The position numbers were made by a program, and so were the translations under genes. Shown here piece by piece: positions 19,876 to 28,877 of a stretch of DNA of 64,000 nucleotides; the stretch's first letter is position 1, and every line of letters starts with the position of its first letter. A model generated the notes under the pieces. That model did no database searches and was not told the origin of the DNA. It saw only the letters and a program-made list of their open reading frames with translations. Source of the DNA: Ectothiorhodospira shaposhnikovii (GTDB taxonomy: Bacteria; Pseudomonadota; Gammaproteobacteria; Ectothiorhodospirales; Ectothiorhodospiraceae); assembly GCF_022227765.1 (NCBI RefSeq), contig NZ_JAJMLZ010000003.1, forward strand, positions 1-64,000, written 5' to 3'.

Positions 19876-21659
19876 CCGATCCGCGCGCACCCGAACTGAC
19901 ACCGTGGGCGGCGGCCGGCATTGCGGCCGGCCTGTTTGCCGTCGATCCGGCCGGTTGCGGTGGTCTGGTGCTGCGTGCCCACGCCGGCCCGGTCCGTGAA
20001 CGCTGGCTGGAACAGTTGCGTCAGCTGCTGCCGTCGACCTCTCCCATGCGTCGTCTGCCATTGCACATTGCCGACGGCCGCCTGCTCGGTGGCCTGGATC
20101 TGGCCGCGACCCTCAAGGCCGGTAAGCCCATTGCCGAGCGGGGATTGCTGGCGGAGTGTGATGGCGGCGTCGCGGTGGCGGCCATGGCCGAGCGCCTGAC
20201 CGTGGCCACCGCCGGTCGCATTGCCGCGGTGATGGATTCCCATGAGGTCCTGTTGGAACGGGACGGCCTGGGTCTAAGGGTGCCCACCCGGTTCGGGGTG
20301 GTGGCCCTGGACGAAGGTGTCACCGATGACGAGGTGGTGCCGGTGGTGCTCACCGACCGGCTGGCCTTCCAGGTGGACATCGTGCCCGTGGGTATCCGGG
20401 ATGTGGAAGAGCCCTTCTGGACCGTGGACGACATCGTTGCCGCTCGCAACCTGTTGCCCCAGGTGGAAGCGGGGGATTCCGTGCTGGAGGCCCTGTGCGG
20501 GGCCGCCATGGCATTGGGTATCGCGTCCCTGCGCATCCCGTTCCTGGCCCTGAGGGTGGCCCGCGCGGCCGCCGCCCTGGATGGTCGTACCCAGGTTTCC
20601 GACGATGACGCGACCCTGGCCGGGCGGCTGGTGCTGGCCCCTCGTGCCACCCGGTTGCCGCCCATGGAGCCGCCGGAGGATCAGCAGGAGGAGGCACCGC
20701 CGCCGGAGCAGCAGCCACCGGACGAGCCGCCGCCGGAAGGCGAGGATCAGCAGACCCAGCAGGATCTGGACAAGCCCCTGGAAGACCGGGTGCTGGAGGC
20801 CGCCAAGGCCGCCCTGCCGGCCGGGTTGCTGGCCCAGTTGCAGCTGGGCGCCATGCGCAGTCGCTCCGGCTCCGCCGGCAAGGCGGGAGCACTGCAGCAG
20901 GGCAAGTCCCGCGGACGCCCCATCGGCACCCGTCGGGGGGAGATCCGTGCCGGCGCCCGGCTCAACGTCATCGAGACGTTGCGGGCGGCGGCGCCCTGGC
21001 AGCCCCTGCGGCGGGCACAGGCCCTGGCCAGTGGCGCCGTCAAGGGACCGCGAGTGCATGTGCGGCGGGATGATTTTCGCATCACCCGCTTCAAGCAGCG
21101 CACCGAGACCACCACCATCTTTGCGGTGGATGCCTCCGGTTCCGCGGCCCTGCATCGTCTGGCCGAGGCCAAGGGGGCGGTGGAGTTGTTGCTGGCGGAC
21201 TGCTATGTGCGTCGTGACCGGGTCGGGTTGATTGCTTTCCGGGGGCAGGGGGCCGAGTTGCTGCTCCCGCCCACTCGTTCCCTGGTGCGGGCCAAGCGCA
21301 GCCTGGCCGGTTTGCCGGGCGGCGGCGGTACGCCTCTGGCTGCTGCCATCGATGCCGTGCGTGAACTGGCCGAGGCGGTGAAGCGTCGGGGCGAGACGCC
21401 GGTGGCGGTGTTCCTGACCGATGGTCGGGCCAATATCGACCGGGAAGGCAAGCCCGGTCGACCCAAGGCCATGGAGGATGCCGTGGCCGCGGCGCGGGTG
21501 CTGGCGCAGGAGAACTTCACCACCATCCTGGTGGATACTTCTCCCCGACCCCAGCGTTCCGCCCAGGAACTGTCCCAGGCCATGAACGCCCGCTATCTGC
21601 CCTTGCCCTACGCCGATGCGGCCACGCTGTCCTCGGCGGTGCAGGCGGCCAGCAGTTAA
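19872..21659 (+). CDS. bchD: Magnesium chelatase subunit D
   Basis: The ATG at 19872 overlaps the bchI stop and gives 595 aa. The N-terminal ~260 residues are a degenerate AAA+ domain without a proper Walker A. A Pro/Glu/Gln-rich acidic linker (~residues 262-300) follows, then a C-terminal von Willebrand A domain with a MIDAS-type VDASGSAAL and later TDGRANID. BchD scaffolds BchI rings on BchH. It lies in the bchIDO operon. Confidence 0.95.
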   Translation: MTDPRAPELTPWAAAGIAAGLFAVDPAGCGGLVLRAHAGPVRERWLEQLRQLLPSTSPMRRLPLHIADGRLLGGLDLAATLKAGKPIAERGLLAECDGGVAVAAMAERLTVATAGRIAAVMDSHEVLLERDGLGLRVPTRFGVVALDEGVTDDEVVPVVLTDRLAFQVDIVPVGIRDVEEPFWTVDDIVAARNLLPQVEAGDSVLEALCGAAMALGIASLRIPFLALRVARAAAALDGRTQVSDDDATLAGRLVLAPRATRLPPMEPPEDQQEEAPPPEQQPPDEPPPEGEDQQTQQDLDKPLEDRVLEAAKAALPAGLLAQLQLGAMRSRSGSAGKAGALQQGKSRGRPIGTRRGEIRAGARLNVIETLRAAAPWQPLRRAQALASGAVKGPRVHVRRDDFRITRFKQRTETTTIFAVDASGSAALHRLAEAKGAVELLLADCYVRRDRVGLIAFRGQGAELLLPPTRSLVRAKRSLAGLPGGGGTPLAAAIDAVRELAEAVKRRGETPVAVFLTDGRANIDREGKPGRPKAMEDAVAAARVLAQENFTTILVDTSPRPQRSAQELSQAMNARYLPLPYADAATLSSAVQAASS

Positions 21660-21668
21660 GGGGCCGTC

Positions 21669-22547
21669 ATGACAGGCCGGCTGGACTGGACGCGGGATGG
21701 TCATGATTGGCCGCACCGTGACGCCAGCCGGTTTGTCGAGGCCGGTGGTCTGCGCTGGCATGTGCAGTGTCTGGGGGAGGGGCCACCGATCCTGCTGGTT
21801 CACGGCACCGGTGCCGCCTCTCATAGCTGGCGTGATCTCATGCCCCTGCTGGCCCGTCACTTCACGGTGATCGCACCGGATCTGCCGGGGCATGGGTTTT
21901 CCTCTCCACCGGCGCGCTTTGCCGGGTTTGCCCTGCCGGGCATGGCGGCGTCCCTGGCGGCGCTGCTCAAGCAGATGTACCTGTCTCCGGTCCTGGTGGC
22001 CGGGCATTCCGCCGGGGCCGCGGTGCTGGCCCGCATGTGTCTTGACGGACACATTGCGCCGCGGGCCCTGGTGAGCATCAACGGGGTCATGCTCCCCTTG
22101 CCGGGTACGGTGAGCCTGTTCTTCAGCGCCTCGGCGCGTGTCCTCTCCATGATTCCCTTCATCCCCCATTACGTGGCCTGGCGGGCCACGGACCGTCGTG
22201 CCCTGGAAGGATTGCTGCGGGGAACCGGTTCGCGGGTGGATGCCCGAGGCCTGGAGTTGTACGGGCGTCTGGTGCGCAGTCCCGGGCATGTCGGTGGGAC
22301 CCTCAACATGATGGTGAACTGGGACCTGCATCCCCTGGCCCGGGACCTGTCCCGTCTGTCGGTGCCGTTGATGCAGGTGGTTGGCGGCAATGACCGTACC
22401 GTGCCGCCCTCGGAGTCGCGACGGGTGCAGGCGCTGCTGCCTCAGTCACGCCTGGTGACGTTGCCCGGCCTGGGGCATCTGGCCCATGAGGAGCGCCCCG
22501 ACCTGGTGGAACCCCTGTTGCTGGAACAGTTTCCGCCATGTTCATGA
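21669..22547 (+). CDS. bchO: BchO, alpha/beta hydrolase associated with Mg chelatase
   Basis: The 292-aa alpha/beta hydrolase has an oxyanion HGTGAASHSW near residue 45, nucleophile elbow GHSAGA (Ser114), and a C-terminal GLGHLAHEE supplying the His. It is 9 bp after bchD. BchO is universally linked with bchID in purple bacteria but its substrate is not settled. A hairpin terminator follows. Confidence 0.9.
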   Translation: MTGRLDWTRDGHDWPHRDASRFVEAGGLRWHVQCLGEGPPILLVHGTGAASHSWRDLMPLLARHFTVIAPDLPGHGFSSPPARFAGFALPGMAASLAALLKQMYLSPVLVAGHSAGAAVLARMCLDGHIAPRALVSINGVMLPLPGTVSLFFSASARVLSMIPFIPHYVAWRATDRRALEGLLRGTGSRVDARGLELYGRLVRSPGHVGGTLNMMVNWDLHPLARDLSRLSVPLMQVVGGNDRTVPPSESRRVQALLPQSRLVTLPGLGHLAHEERPDLVEPLLLEQFPPCS

Positions 22548-22590
22548 ATGAACATTGAACAAGTCCTCTGCCGTCACTTCTACGTCCACC

Positions 22591-22621
22591 GTCATTCCCG
22601 GTTACGCGGGAATGACTTTTT
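22591..22621 (+). terminator. Terminator of bchIDO made from a REP-like palindrome
   Basis: GTCATTCCCG pairs with CGGGAATGAC around a 6-nt loop and is followed directly by TTTTT. The arms belong to the same GGGAATGAC repeat family seen at 3.7-3.9 kb and 47.1 kb. Confidence 0.75.
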
Positions 22622-22721
22622 CAGGGCATTCTGAAGGGAATGACGTGCCTCATGTAATGCGCATTTAGCCGGTTCAAACGCGCTTCTCTCATATGGTATG
22701 CCCCGTATCTCCCTGCTAGAC

Positions 22722-22739
22722 TGTCAAGCAATACTTACA
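22722..22739. promoter_or_regulatory. PpsR/CrtJ-type operator upstream of crtI
   Basis: TGTCAAGCAATACTTACA is an exact TGT-N12-ACA, with TGTCAA matching the preferred half site. It lies 18 bp before the crtI GTG, a position suited to repression. PpsR/CrtJ is the aerobic repressor of bch and crt genes in purple bacteria; its gene is not in this window. Confidence 0.65.
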
Positions 22740-22756
22740 GTTGATAGGGTTGCTCT

Positions 22757-24304
22757 GTGTCCACGGTGGTAGAACCTCATTCCGCAACAGCCTCCTCTCA
22801 CGCCAACCCGGATGCCCCTCATGCCGTGGTCATCGGCAGCGGTTTCGGCGGCCTGGCCGCCGCCATCCGCCTGGGCGCCCGAGGCTACCGAGTGACCGTA
22901 TTGGAAAAGCTGGATGCGCCGGGCGGGCGCGCCTATGTCTTCCGCAAGGACGGCTTCACCTTCGACGCCGGCCCCACCATCGTGACGGCCCCCTTCGTGC
23001 TTGAAGAACTCTGGCAGCTTTGTGGGCGGCGCATGGAAGACGACGTGGACCTGCGCCCCATGGATCCGTTCTATCAGATCCGCTTCCACGACGGCGAAGT
23101 CTTCAATTACTGGGCCGACGTGGAGGCCGTGCGCGCCGAGGTGGCCCGTTTCTCTCCCGACGATCTGAACGGCTACGATGCCTACATGCGCGACAGCGAG
23201 GCCAACTACCGGGTCGGCTTCGAGAAACTGGCCCATGTGCCCTTCAATTCCTGGACCGACATGGCCAAGGTGGTGCCGGAGCTGCTCAGGTTGCGGGCCG
23301 ACCGCAGTGTCTGCGGATTGGTGGCCAAGCACATCAAGAATCCCCGTCTGCAGCAGGTGCTGAGCTTCCATCCCCTGCTGGTGGGCGGCAACCCCTTCAG
23401 GACCACATCGGCCTACACCTTGATTTCCTATCTGGAACGGCGTTTCGGCGTCCATTCCGCCATGGGTGGAACCGGCCATATCGTCAAGGGGCTGGTGGGC
23501 CTGATCGAAGGGCAGGGCAATGTGGTGCGCTGCAATCAGGAAGTGCGGCAGATCCTGGTGGAGAACGGTCGCGCCACGGGTGTACAGCTGGCCTCCGGCG
23601 AGACCATCGCCGCCGATGTGGTGGTGTCCAACGCCGATTCCGCCGCCACCTACCGTTATCTGGTGCCGGAAAGCGCCCGTCGCAAGTGGACCAATCGGCG
23701 TATCGAGCGTTCCCGTTATTCCATGAGTCTGATGGTCTGGTACTTCGGTACCAAAAAGCGCTATGAGGATGTCCCGCACCATTCCATCATTCTGGGACCG
23801 CGCTATCGGGAGTTGTTGGATGACATCTTCGACCGCAAGGTCCTGGCGGAAGATTTCAGCCTGTATCTCCATCGTCCCACCAAGACCGATCCTTCCCTGG
23901 CCCCGGAGGGTTGCGACACCTTCTATGTGCTGTCGCCCGTTCCCCACATGGAAAGCGGTGTGGATTGGCAGCAGCAGGCCGAACCCTATCGCCGCAAGAT
24001 CGAACAATACCTCTCGGAACACGTGCTGCCGGATCTGGAAAACCAGGTGGTGGCTTCTCACATGATCACTCCGCCTTATTTCCAGAACACCCTGTCTTCC
24101 TTCAGGGGGGCCGCCTTCGGACTGGAGCCCATCCTGACCCAGAGTGCCTGGTTCCGTCCTCACAATCAGAGTGAGGATGTGGACCGGCTCTACCTGGTCG
24201 GTGCCGGCACCCATCCCGGGGCCGGACTGCCGGGTGTGATCTCCTCGGCCAAGGTGCTGGACCGGGTGGTTCCGGATGCAGCGACTATCAAAGGTGCCTC
24301 ATGA
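22757..24304 (+). CDS. crtI: Phytoene desaturase
   Basis: The 515-aa protein starts at a GTG with AGGG upstream. The FAD-binding dinucleotide fold is at residues 27-32 (GSGFGG), followed by VLEKLDAPGGRA and FDAGPTI, the CrtI signature. The C-terminal GAGTHPGAGLPG closes the FAD site. CrtI introduces the double bonds converting phytoene to neurosporene/lycopene; product length cannot be told from sequence. crtB overlaps by 4 bp. Confidence 0.97.
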   Translation: MSTVVEPHSATASSHANPDAPHAVVIGSGFGGLAAAIRLGARGYRVTVLEKLDAPGGRAYVFRKDGFTFDAGPTIVTAPFVLEELWQLCGRRMEDDVDLRPMDPFYQIRFHDGEVFNYWADVEAVRAEVARFSPDDLNGYDAYMRDSEANYRVGFEKLAHVPFNSWTDMAKVVPELLRLRADRSVCGLVAKHIKNPRLQQVLSFHPLLVGGNPFRTTSAYTLISYLERRFGVHSAMGGTGHIVKGLVGLIEGQGNVVRCNQEVRQILVENGRATGVQLASGETIAADVVVSNADSAATYRYLVPESARRKWTNRRIERSRYSMSLMVWYFGTKKRYEDVPHHSIILGPRYRELLDDIFDRKVLAEDFSLYLHRPTKTDPSLAPEGCDTFYVLSPVPHMESGVDWQQQAEPYRRKIEQYLSEHVLPDLENQVVASHMITPPYFQNTLSSFRGAAFGLEPILTQSAWFRPHNQSEDVDRLYLVGAGTHPGAGLPGVISSAKVLDRVVPDAATIKGAS

Positions 24305-25428
24305 TCAAGCTCAGATCCTCCGAAAAGCGCATGTCCCGGCGCGCCGCCGACGCGGCGGCCTGCCGGTCATTGCTGTGTGACGGCTCCCGGTCGTTCTATG
24401 CCGCTTCCATGTTCCTGCCCCAGCATATCCGTCGGCCGGCCACCGCCATGTATGCCTTCTGTCGCCTGGCGGATGACGCCATCGACCTGGACGAGCGGGG
24501 CGACGGCCTGGAGCGCATGCAGGCACGTCTGGATGCCATCTACGACGGCAAGCCCATGGACATTCCGGCGGATCGTGCCTTCACCGAGGTGGTGAGGCGC
24601 TATTCCATTCCCAAGGCGTTGCCCCAGGCCCTGCTGGAAGGGTTTGAGTGGGATACCCAGGGACACCGCTATCCCGATCTTGCCTCCCTGGAGGCCTACG
24701 GCTCCCGGGTGGCCGGCACCGTCGGCGCCATGATGACCCTGGTGATGGGGGTGCGCTCGCCCGACGCCCTGGCCCGGGCCTGTGATCTGGGGGTGGCCAT
24801 GCAACTCACCAACATTGCCCGCGACGTGGGCGAGGATGCCCGTAACGGCCGTATCTACCTGCCGCTGGACTGGTTGCGGGAGAAGGGGATCGACCCGGAC
24901 GAATTTCTGGCCAATCCCCGCTTCACCCCGGAGATGGGAGAGATCGTGCAGCGATTGCTCAAGGCCGCGGATGTGCTCTACGAGCGGGGTGCCGTGGGGA
25001 TTCATGCCCTGCCGCCATCCTGTCGCAAGGGCATGCAGGCCGCCGCCGCCCTCTATTCCGAAATCGGTCGGGAAGTGGAGCGTAACGGCTGTGATTCCAT
25101 CTCCCGGCGCGCGGTGACATCTCCTGTCCGCAAGGTGCTGGCCTTGTACTCCATGTCTCGACGCTGGGGCAGGGATGATCTTCGCGTGATCAAAGAGATC
25201 CTGTCGGAAGATCCGCTGGAGGCCAATCGTTTTCTGGTGGATGCGGTGCGGGAGCAGGAAGTGCTCACCCAGGAGATCCGTCCCCAGGGCGTGGGTATGG
25301 GGCGGGTCGAAGACCGTATCATGTGGCTGCACAACTTGTTTCAGCGGCTTGAGCAGCAGGATCGCCGTTCGCGTACTACCCGTGTCTCCCGCACGGGACC
25401 GGGCGGCGGGACGCCGGTGGCCGGCTGA
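24301..25428 (+). CDS. crtB: Phytoene synthase
   Basis: The 375-aa protein has both Asp-rich prenyl-diphosphate motifs: CRLADDAIDLDE (~residues 56-67) and NIARDVGEDARNGRIYLP (~residues 174-191). It joins two geranylgeranyl diphosphates head-to-head to phytoene. Its ATG overlaps the crtI stop. The C-terminal ~50 residues are a basic extension not seen in all homologues. Confidence 0.96.
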   Translation: MIKLRSSEKRMSRRAADAAACRSLLCDGSRSFYAASMFLPQHIRRPATAMYAFCRLADDAIDLDERGDGLERMQARLDAIYDGKPMDIPADRAFTEVVRRYSIPKALPQALLEGFEWDTQGHRYPDLASLEAYGSRVAGTVGAMMTLVMGVRSPDALARACDLGVAMQLTNIARDVGEDARNGRIYLPLDWLREKGIDPDEFLANPRFTPEMGEIVQRLLKAADVLYERGAVGIHALPPSCRKGMQAAAALYSEIGREVERNGCDSISRRAVTSPVRKVLALYSMSRRWGRDDLRVIKEILSEDPLEANRFLVDAVREQEVLTQEIRPQGVGMGRVEDRIMWLHNLFQRLEQQDRRSRTTRVSRTGPGGGTPVAG

Positions 25429-25443
25429 GTCTTGTGCCGCCCT

Positions 25444-25477
25444 CGGGCCGGGTTCCGTACCCGGCCCGATTCGTTTT
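25444..25477. terminator. Terminator between convergent crtB and crtC
   Basis: CGGGCCGGGT pairs with ACCCGGCCCG around a 5-nt loop, followed by ATTCGTTTT on the plus strand. It separates the convergent crtIB and crtDC transcripts and touches the crtC stop codon. Confidence 0.75.
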
Positions 25478-26391
25478 CAGCCTCTGGCCCTGCGCGGCAT
25501 CCGGAACGGCAGCATGAGCTGTACCACGGTGGTCTCGAAACGCTCCAGAGACAGGCTCTCATGAAATGCCAGCCCCGGCTCCCCTTCAATGCGGGTATCC
25601 AGCAATGAGCGCACGTAGAAGGGGGTATCCGTCAAGGTCTGTCGGACCGCGGCCCGGCCGTCATCCGCCCGGGTGGCCCGGTCGATCCGCCACCATGCGG
25701 AGGTCGGCAGCCCCTGGCGCCGTGGGGGTTCGACATCTCGTACCCCGCCCCGGGGATCGAAGCGCAGGGTCAGCATTCGCTCCTGGTCATCCTTCTGGGT
25801 CGCCTCGTAGAGCACCACGGTGTCCCCGTTGGGCATGACGGCCCGCGACCAGTCCCAGTACCGAAAACCGTGTTCCAGGGGTTCGGTCCCGATGTTGCTG
25901 TCCATGTAACCGTGGCCCTGCCAGCGTAGCCCCGGTTGTTGCAGATCCACTTCCACGCGTGCGCAGGGGGCGATGGGGCGCCAGTGATGGCGCTCCTGCT
26001 GGTCCAGGGTATAGCTTCTGGCCGCCAGCGCCTCGGGACGAAGCCTGATGGTGCCGCGGATGCGGGAGGGGAGGGGGGCGGTGACTTCGTTCAGATGCAC
26101 CGTCAGGCCGTCCGGCCCCCATTCCAGGGCACTGGGTCCGATCACCAGGTTGTCCCGATCCCTTTGCAGGTCGCCACGGCCGCGCTCGGTCATGGCCCAG
26201 CGCCGGGGTGCATTGCCGTAGAGGGCGACGTTGATCGAGACATGGTGACTGGGGTCTGCCGTGCCGCGCCGACGGGCGAGGGCATAATAGGGTGAAAAGA
26301 CGCTGCCGACGAAGGCGATCAGGGTGATGCCGTGGCGACCGTCATCACTCCAGGCATCCAGATACCACCACAGATAGCCGCCCGGGGTCAC
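25477..26391 (-). CDS. crtC: Hydroxyneurosporene synthase (carotenoid 1,2-hydratase)
   Basis: I place the start at the GTG overlapping the crtD stop (GTGA), giving 304 aa beginning MTPGGYLWWYLDAWSDDG; the longer upstream frame lies in crtD and is non-homologous. CrtC-typical stretches are FVGSVFSPYYA, the HVSINVALYG strand and GYMDSNIGTEPLEHGFRYWDWSRA (~residues 160-183). It hydrates the psi-end of neurosporene or lycopene. It is a membrane-associated all-beta protein, translationally coupled to crtD. Confidence 0.92.
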   Translation of the reverse strand: MTPGGYLWWYLDAWSDDGRHGITLIAFVGSVFSPYYALARRRGTADPSHHVSINVALYGNAPRRWAMTERGRGDLQRDRDNLVIGPSALEWGPDGLTVHLNEVTAPLPSRIRGTIRLRPEALAARSYTLDQQERHHWRPIAPCARVEVDLQQPGLRWQGHGYMDSNIGTEPLEHGFRYWDWSRAVMPNGDTVVLYEATQKDDQERMLTLRFDPRGGVRDVEPPRRQGLPTSAWWRIDRATRADDGRAAVRQTLTDTPFYVRSLLDTRIEGEPGLAFHESLSLERFETTVVQLMLPFRMPRRARG

Positions 26392-27890
26392 TGCCTCCGA
26401 GAAGTCAGGTCCTGTATCACGGTCCGTGCCGCCAGTCGTCCCGACAGGGTCGCCATGGGCACGCCCGCTCCTGGATGCACGCTGCCCCCCGCCAGGTACA
26501 GCCCCGGTATCCGGCTGCGGCTCTCCGGCCGGTCGAACGACGCTCGCCATCCATGGGTCGCCCGGCCGTAGAGTGCGCCCCCCGTCGCCGGGAACAGGTG
26601 CTCGAAGTCCGTCGGCGTGGTGATCGCGTGTGGCGATTCTTTCAGGTCGATCTGCAGACCACAGCGCGCCAGGAGCCTGAAGGTGCTCTCCTCGCATTGG
26701 GCAATCTCCGTGGGTTTGTAGTGATGTTGATCGCCGATTGGCGGAGCGTTGACCAGGCAGAGTAACCGCTCCGCGCCGGATTGTCCGTGACAATCATCAT
26801 CCGTGCGATCCTGGGCGCAGATATAGACCGTGGGCTCTCCGGGCAGGCGATGATGTTCAAAGATATCCCGGAACTCTGCCTGGTAATCCCTGGAGAAGAA
26901 CACATTGTGCCGGATCAGGGGGAACCCCCGAGGGGCGGCCTTCAGGCTCCAGGTCAGGGCTGACAGGGAGCGTTGTCCGGGCTCCGGCCCCTGCGTGGCG
27001 CCGGCCACGTCGAGGCCCAGGCGACCCCGTGCCAGGGCGCCCACATCCCCATTGAAGATCACCAGATCCGCATCCAGGGATTCGTTCTCGCCCAGGGTGA
27101 CCCCGCGGACCCGTCCCGCCCGGATGTTGATGCGACTGACCCGGGCATTGAAAAGGAACTGTACGCCCTGGGCGGCGGCCAGTTTGCAAAGTGCGTCGGG
27201 CAGGCGGGACATGCCGCCTTCCACGGTCCAGACCCCCTCCTGCTCCACGTGGGCGATGAGCATCAGGGTGGCGGGCGCCTGATAGGGAGAGGAGCCGCAG
27301 TAGGTGGAGTAACGACCAAATAGCTGGCGTAGCCTGGGGTCGTGAAAATGCTTGCCCAGAGCGCGCCAGAGGGTGTCATAGGGGGATATCCGGATCAGGT
27401 CGCCGATGCCTCTGAGGCCGGAGCGACTCACCAGGCCTGCGGGCGTGGGGCGGGAATCCCGGATGAAGGTATTTTCAAGGGTTCGGTAGGTTCGCTTGGC
27501 ACGCTGGCAGAACTCCTTGAATCGCCGGGCTTCTCCGGGGCCGGAAAAAGTGCCGATGGCCGCGGCGGAGCGTTCCGGGTCGGCAAACAGATCCAGGCGC
27601 TCGGTCTCGCTCCAGGCATGGCGGGCCAGGATTTCAAGGGGTCTGAGACGAATGTGTTCGTCCAGACGGGTGCCTGCTGATTCGAACAGTTCATCAAACA
27701 CCCAGCGCATGGTAAAGACGGTGGGTCCGGAGTCGATGGGGGCGCCGTCCACCACGACTTCGCGTATCTTGCCCCCGGGGGTGGCGGCTTTTTCCAGGAC
27801 CAGAACCTCGATGCCCTGCCGATTGAGTTCCAGTGCCGCGGCCAGTCCGGCGATGCCGGCGCCAACGATGATTGCCTTGGGATTGCGCAC
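26388..27890 (-). CDS. crtD: Carotenoid 3,4-desaturase (methoxyneurosporene dehydrogenase)
   Basis: The GTG at 27890 is chosen because AGGAGG lies 11 bp upstream and the product (500 aa) starts just before the FAD fold GAGIAGLAAALE. An ATG at 27959 is possible but lacks a ribosome site. CrtI-family features include PGGKIREV, DSGPTVFT and the C-terminal AGGSVHPGAGVPMA. With CrtC and CrtF it builds spirilloxanthin-series carotenoids. It is transcribed with crtC, divergently from crtE. Confidence 0.93.
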   Translation of the reverse strand: MRNPKAIIVGAGIAGLAAALELNRQGIEVLVLEKAATPGGKIREVVVDGAPIDSGPTVFTMRWVFDELFESAGTRLDEHIRLRPLEILARHAWSETERLDLFADPERSAAAIGTFSGPGEARRFKEFCQRAKRTYRTLENTFIRDSRPTPAGLVSRSGLRGIGDLIRISPYDTLWRALGKHFHDPRLRQLFGRYSTYCGSSPYQAPATLMLIAHVEQEGVWTVEGGMSRLPDALCKLAAAQGVQFLFNARVSRINIRAGRVRGVTLGENESLDADLVIFNGDVGALARGRLGLDVAGATQGPEPGQRSLSALTWSLKAAPRGFPLIRHNVFFSRDYQAEFRDIFEHHRLPGEPTVYICAQDRTDDDCHGQSGAERLLCLVNAPPIGDQHHYKPTEIAQCEESTFRLLARCGLQIDLKESPHAITTPTDFEHLFPATGGALYGRATHGWRASFDRPESRSRIPGLYLAGGSVHPGAGVPMATLSGRLAARTVIQDLTSRRQ

Positions 27891-27917
27891 CTGAGTTGTT
27901 GCCTCCTGCAAAGGCCT

Positions 27918-27946
27918 TTGACTCGGCCGGGGGTTGTGTCTATGCT
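27918..27946 (+). promoter_or_regulatory. Sigma-70 promoter of crtEF
   Basis: TTGACT (27918-27923) and TATGCT (27941-27946) are 17 bp apart. Transcription would begin near 27953, about 48 nt before the crtE ATG. Confidence 0.7.
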
Positions 27947-27962
27947 GAGCACCAAGCATAAG

Positions 27963-27980
27963 TGACAACCTAACCTTACA
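27963..27980. promoter_or_regulatory. Imperfect PpsR/CrtJ-type site between crtD and crtE
   Basis: TGACAACCTAACCTTACA fits TGT-N12-ACA except for A in the first triplet, and aligns well with the crtI-upstream site. It would overlap the start of the crtE transcript. Confidence 0.4.
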
Positions 27981-28000
27981 CTACGGGGCGGAGGCAAACC

Positions 28001-28870
28001 ATGGATGCCATGACGCGAATTGAGCAGGCTTTGAACCAGGCGTTGGCCCGTGGGGAGACCCCGGCCTGTCCGCCGCTGCTCGCCGAGGCGTTGAGGTATT
28101 CGGTCTTCCCCGGCGGTGCCCGGATCCGTCCCCAGTTGTGCATCGCCGTGGCCCAAGCCTGCGGTGATGATGCGCCGGAGCTTGCCGACGCGGCGGCTGC
28201 TTCCATCGAACTCATGCACTGTGCCTCCCTGGTGCACGACGATCTGCCCTGTTTCGACAATGCCGACATGCGTCGCGGCAAGCCCTCGGTCCACGCGGCT
28301 TATGGCGAGCGTCTGGCGGTGCTGGCGGGGGATGCGCTGATCATCATGGCCATGGAGACGCTGGTACACAGCGCCACCCACCGCCCCGAGCGCCTGGCTC
28401 CCTTGCTGCTGACCGTGGGGCAGGGCGTCAGCGTGCCCTCCGGCATCATCCCTGGCCAGGCCTGGGAATGTGAACCGAATGTGGATCTGGCCCAGTACCA
28501 GCGGGCCAAGACCGGCGCCCTGTTCGCCGCCGCCACCATGGCTGGTGCCGTGGCCGCCGGTCATGAGCCCGCCGGCTGGCGGGCCCTGGGCGAGAAGCTG
28601 GGCGAGGCCTTCCAGGTGGCGGATGATCTGCGCGACGTGGCATCCAATCCGGAAGAACTGGGCAAGCCGGTGGGCCAGGACGAGGCCCTGGGTCGTCCCA
28701 ACGCCGTGGCTACCCACGGTATCAAGGGCGCCACCAAGTACCTCAAGCAGTTGCTTGACGAGGCCATGGCCTCCATTCCCGCCTGCGCGGGGGAGGCGGA
28801 ACTGCGTGTGCTGCTGATGAAGAAGGCCGCCAAGTTCCTGCCCAAGGAACTGGCCCAGCAGGCCGCCTGA
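28001..28870 (+). CDS. crtE: Geranylgeranyl diphosphate synthase
   Basis: The 289-aa trans-prenyltransferase has the first Asp-rich motif in VHDDLPCFDNADMRRGKP (~residues 79-96) and the second in FQVADDLRDVA (~residues 205-215). GGAGG precedes the ATG. It supplies GGPP to CrtB for carotenoids and, after reduction, for the bacteriochlorophyll tail. crtF starts 7 bp after its stop. A farnesyl diphosphate synthase is an alternative on sequence alone, but the context favours CrtE. Confidence 0.9.
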   Translation: MDAMTRIEQALNQALARGETPACPPLLAEALRYSVFPGGARIRPQLCIAVAQACGDDAPELADAAAASIELMHCASLVHDDLPCFDNADMRRGKPSVHAAYGERLAVLAGDALIIMAMETLVHSATHRPERLAPLLLTVGQGVSVPSGIIPGQAWECEPNVDLAQYQRAKTGALFAAATMAGAVAAGHEPAGWRALGEKLGEAFQVADDLRDVASNPEELGKPVGQDEALGRPNAVATHGIKGATKYLKQLLDEAMASIPACAGEAELRVLLMKKAAKFLPKELAQQAA

Positions 28871-28877
28871 TCCGATC

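Noticed and set aside
20274-22331. 685-codon minus-strand frame opposite bchD and bchO
   Set aside because: It is a shadow of bchD/bchO codon bias; composition is His/Gly/Gln-rich and matches nothing.
27891-27968. Longer crtD start (TTG 27968 or ATG 27959)
   Set aside because: No ribosome site precedes these, and the region carries the divergent crtE promoter; the GTG at 27890 has AGGAGG.
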